Below, piece after piece: positions 60,412-64,000 of a stretch of 64,000 nt of DNA. The stretch spans positions 38,166,001 to 38,230,000 of the forward strand of contig CM072812.1 of the NCBI GenBank assembly GCA_037013495.1. The letters run 5' to 3'. The notes beneath the pieces were generated by a model that saw nothing but the letters and a program-made list of their open reading frames with translations, did no database searches and had not been told where the DNA came from. The position numbers and the translations under genes were made by a program. Numbering within the stretch: the stretch's first letter is position 1; each line of letters begins with the position of its first letter. Origin of the DNA: Hippophae tibetana. Its lineage: Eukaryota; Streptophyta; Magnoliopsida; Rosales; Elaeagnaceae.

Positions 60412-61649
60412 TAGGTCCAAACCTTTGGTATGCAGATATCATCTAACTTCTTGCAGACAATACTTTTGGGATGACCCTTATTTATTCAAAATTGGTCAAG
60501 ATCAAATAATTCAGAGGTGTGTGCTTGAAGAAGAACGTAAGAGCATTTTGACATTTTGTCATAAACTTCATTGTAGAGGCCATTTTAGTGGTAAGAAAAA
60601 TACCCTAAAGGTATTACAGTCTGGATTCTTTTGGCCCACTCTTTTTAAAGATGCTCATATATTTTATGCACAATGTGATAGATGTTAAAGAACAAGCAAT
60701 ATAAGTAAAAGAGATGAAATGCCTTTGATATCTAATTTAGTTATTGAACTCTTCGATGCTTGTGGGATTGAATTTATGGGTCTTTTCCCTCATCCAATGG
60801 TCTTCAATATATTTTGGTCGCTGTGGATTATGAATCTAAGTGGGTAGAAGCTATCCCCACTAAAACCAATGATACTAATGTTGTTGTAAATTTCTTGAAG
60901 GATTCAATATTTACCATGTTTGGAACACCTAGAACTATAATAAGTGATAGAGGTAGCAATTTTTGTAACAAAATTTTTGATGGAGTACTAAAAATGTACA
61001 ACATCACACATAGAGTAGCTACTCCATATCATTCTCAAACTTTCGGTTTAGTGAAAGTAAGTAATAGGAAATCAAGGGAATATTGGAATGCACTATGCAT
61101 CCTTCAAGGAAGGATTGGGCAGTTAAGTTGAATGATGTTTTATGGGCATACCGCATAGCTTACAAAACACCCATTGATATGAGCCCTTATCGATTAATCT
61201 TTGGGAAAGTGTGCCACTTTCCCGTTGAACTCGAACATAAGGCTTATTGGGCAATTAAAGAGTTAAACATGCAATAAGATAAAGCATGAGGAAAATGGTT
61301 ACTACATCTTAATGAGTTGGAAGAAATTAGGAACGATGCCTATGAGGGTGCCAAATTATACAAAGAGCGTACTAAGCGCTATCATGACAAGAGGCTAGTT
61401 CCTAACACTCTTCACCCTGGAATGAAAGTCCTTTTATTTAACTCTCGGCTAAGATTATTTCTAGGAAAACTGAAATCAAGATGGGATGGACCATTCAAAA
61501 TAGTCTAAGTATTTGCACATAGAGTAGTAGAACTATTGGATTCCAAGACACAAACAATATTCAAAGTCAGTGGGCATTGTGTGAAGCCTTATTTAGAAGG
61601 ATTATGCAACACTGCCAAAACTGATTGCATTTGGCTGAGTAATCCTTAG
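60412..61649 (+). pseudogene. Integrase of element H, unit 3
   Basis: Third copy with the same catalytic substitutions and frame breaks. Confidence 0.88.
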
Positions 61650-62834
61650 CACCATAATGATGCGTCGTGCTAAGATGTTAAACTAAGCGCTAGATGGGAG
61701 GAAACCCATCATTGAAAGGTAAATTTTATTTTAAGCAATTTATTTTATTTTATGAGCACTTTGTTTATTTTATTGCATAAAATAATTACTTGTTAAGATG
61801 TGTTAGAGTACTTATTTGTATGATTCAAATATGATGTTGGATGCAACTAGCATTCTACATCAAAATCCTTAACACATAAAGCAATTTGGTAACTTTTCTA
61901 TTCCTTCTCTTTTTACAATTTGCATTTATTACATTGAGGACAATGTAAATTTTTGGTTGGGGGGTAGTAGGATGTAAAAGTTACACAAATTAGGAAAAAA
62001 TTAAAATTTTTATAAACAAAGTGCCCTTATTTTGCTTATTTAGTGTGTATTTTCATATTAATTGTTTCTTTTAATTTATTAGTTTTCTTTTATATATGCG
62101 TGTTATTTTCTTTATTTGTGTGTTTAGGTAAATTAGAATAGTGTTCAAATTTTTGTCACTAAAATAATCATGTCTTAAAAATTAAGTTTAAGCAATGATT
62201 AGATCTTTTTACATTATTAGATTAATTTCTAAAAAAACATATCATGAAGTAATATGATAATTAGTAAGTTTGTGTCATAACTAATATTTTATGATAAAAT
62301 GTTGAAATAAAATGAACCCAAAATCGGTGTTTAGGAATCATATAGTGGAGACTACCCTTGTGAGATATTATTTGAGCCTTAATTACCTTTATTTTGAGTG
62401 AAATATTTTCTTTCTACTTGAAACACTTATTCTATTTTTTCAAAATTTTAGATGATCTCTATAGATATTAGCATTGAATGTATGAATTTTCTCATCTTAA
62501 TAGTGTTGTATATTTATTTTCATTTGCTTAGATTAAATGATTAAGTAGAAATTGATAGTATATGCCTTTATCTCATTCATGCATGACTTCTACCAAAAAG
62601 AGATAAATCTGGGGAACCAAAATCAAACAGAAAAAGGCACAAAATTAACCATTCACCAATATCCTACAAAAATGTATAATTTGTTCATGGGTTCACTCTC
62701 TAAAAAATATGTTGAAAAATCTCTAAAAAAAAAAAAGAAAGAGAGATAAAGAATATATAGTATAATCTACATATTATGACCTTTTTAGCCCTAAATAATT
62801 GTGAGAGTTAGTTAGTACAAAAGAAATATAGGAA
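61650..62834 (+). other. 3' untranslated region of element H, unit 3
   Basis: Third copy with hairpins and G-rich tract; ends with AGGAA before LTR-B3. No gene. Confidence 0.72.
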
Positions 62835-64000
62835 TGATGAGTGCTCAAAAAGCACTAAAATTACCATGATTTTATGCACATTAATTGATTAAAAATATAT
62901 ATATTTATATGTTTTATCATATATTTATATAAATTTGTCTTTTCGGAATCACGGGTATTTTTATTGTTTTTCAGGTATTTTGGCTTAAAAACGTAACTTA
63001 AAGACTCAAAGAGGAATACTTGAAGCAATACATCACAAATATATTAATAAATAAATGGGGAAATGTCAACAAATATGAAAAAATTGGACAAAATGGGTCA
63101 AAAAGGTCAAAAATGTCAAAAAGGAGAAAATCGTGCCCAGCTGCCCAACCGCGCGCCGAGCCACACGCGCAGCGCCCCACATCTGCGCCAAGCCGCACGC
63201 ACCCCTGCGCGCAGCGCCAGCCCATCCGCACGCGCCTGTGCGCGCCCAGCTGCCTCCGCACGCGCCGACGCCCGTTTCGCCCCATTTTTCACGTGCAGCC
63301 GCCCCCATGACGTCATCAATGACCTCACCATTTGCACTCCGTGTTTTTATATTTTTTCACTCACTTTTTCTCTCCATCCTCACCTATAAATACCCCCCTT
63401 CCCTTCACTTCTAAACACACCTCAAAATACATTCTTCTCTCTCTTTCTTTCTCTCTTTTCTTAGATTTTTAGTTTTTCTTAGTTTTTAGCTTTTCTTAGT
63501 TAATTTCTCTTATTTTTAGAGTTCTTCCCTTTTTGGGAAGAATTAGTTATGTTTTTGTAATTTTTTAGCTTTTTGATTCAATAAATGGGAGTGCAAATTC
63601 CGCTTGGAGGTTTTCCAACAACGAGAATAGCATCGAAGTTCTGTAAGGATTTTATTTTCTTTACAGTTATTTTTTATGCTTTATTCTTACATGTTATATT
63701 TAATTTGTCTGTGATTAAATTTAACTGTGCTGGCTGTTTATAAACATGATGTAATAATAATGTTGTTATGCTTGCGAAATATTAAATAGGTAAAAATCTC
63801 TAAAATGAATTGATTTTATTTTTATTCAAGATTTTATATTAAGAATGTTAGAGAGAAATATATTATTTTTCATTACAAACTTAAATCTGAAAATTAGATT
63901 TTAAGGTTTAGTTATCCGGTCTGATTTAGAGTAGTGCTCTTTTATTTGTTGGTACAATCGCCCGGTAGTTAGAGTGAAGCTCTATTTCAAAAGTTTTTAT
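62835..64000 (+). mobile_element. Solo LTR-B3, cut by window end
   Basis: Starts TGATGAG at 62835. At the sites compared it shares some variants with LTR-B2 (GCCGACGCCC; GAGAATAGC) and one with LTR-B1 (CAGCCGCCCCCATG). Confidence 0.88.

Larger units (their letters stand above)
55982..64000 (+). repeat. Segmental tandem repeat, unit 3 (cut by window end)
   Basis: This is the third copy. The first 8 kb are visible (LTR-A, RT/RNase H/integrase with the nested transposon, 3' untranslated region, start of LTR-B). It differs from units 1 and 2 by loss of one heptamer in the telomere-like tract and by scattered substitutions. Whether a third receptor kinase follows cannot be seen. Confidence 0.93.

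Noticed and set aside
1..64000. Whole array as an assembly artefact
   Set aside because: The units differ by scattered bases, a heptamer and a six-versus-one sub-repeat, which argues for real copies, although long reads would be needed to prove it.

Overview
The window is plant nuclear DNA, very probably from a eudicot. It is AT-rich, packed with plant Ty3/gypsy (Athila-like) retrotransposon remains, and carries an intronless G-type lectin S-receptor-like kinase with a non-RD kinase domain. The species cannot be named from the sequence alone, and nothing bacterial was seen.

Layout. The window is a head-to-tail array of one segment with a period of about 25.74 kb. Unit 1 is 1-30237, unit 2 is 30238-55981, and unit 3 is 55982-64000, cut by the window end. 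Unit 1 is about 4.5 kb longer almost entirely because a 901-bp sub-repeat is present six times there (11066-16471) and once in unit 2. Otherwise the units differ by scattered single bases and small indels. The only intact protein-coding gene is the receptor kinase, on the minus strand, at 18143-20470 and again at 43887-46214. The two proteins differ at one visible residue (758, Val or Gly).

Each unit reads left to right as follows: LTR-A; a decayed reverse transcriptase, RNase H and integrase block with a 1-kb Harbinger-like element inside it; the 3' untranslated region of that element, split by solo LTR-B; a second 3' untranslated region leading into LTR-C; a short RT fragment; the receptor kinase; a CIA1 (CIAO1) exon fragment; a PPR fragment; unassigned sequence; a CACTA-type terminus; a gag-protease block; LTR-D; an AT-rich stretch; and a 3' untranslated region leading into the next LTR-A.

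Target-site duplications resolve the nesting. LTR-D to the next LTR-A is one inserted element flanked by GGAAA. It split an older host element (called H here) between protease and reverse transcriptase, so gag-protease at 23854-25327 and RT-RNase H-integrase at 31962-35914 are two halves of one element, lying on both sides of the arbitrary unit boundary. The Harbinger-like element is flanked by TAA and solo LTR-B by AGGAA. All LTRs share the ends TGATGAG...CTCATCA (or a one-base variant) and lie on the plus strand, so each unit offers several direct repeats for unequal recombination. This is a plausible engine for the segmental amplification of the kinase. LTR-C promoters point toward the 3' end of the kinase gene, so read-through would be antisense to it.
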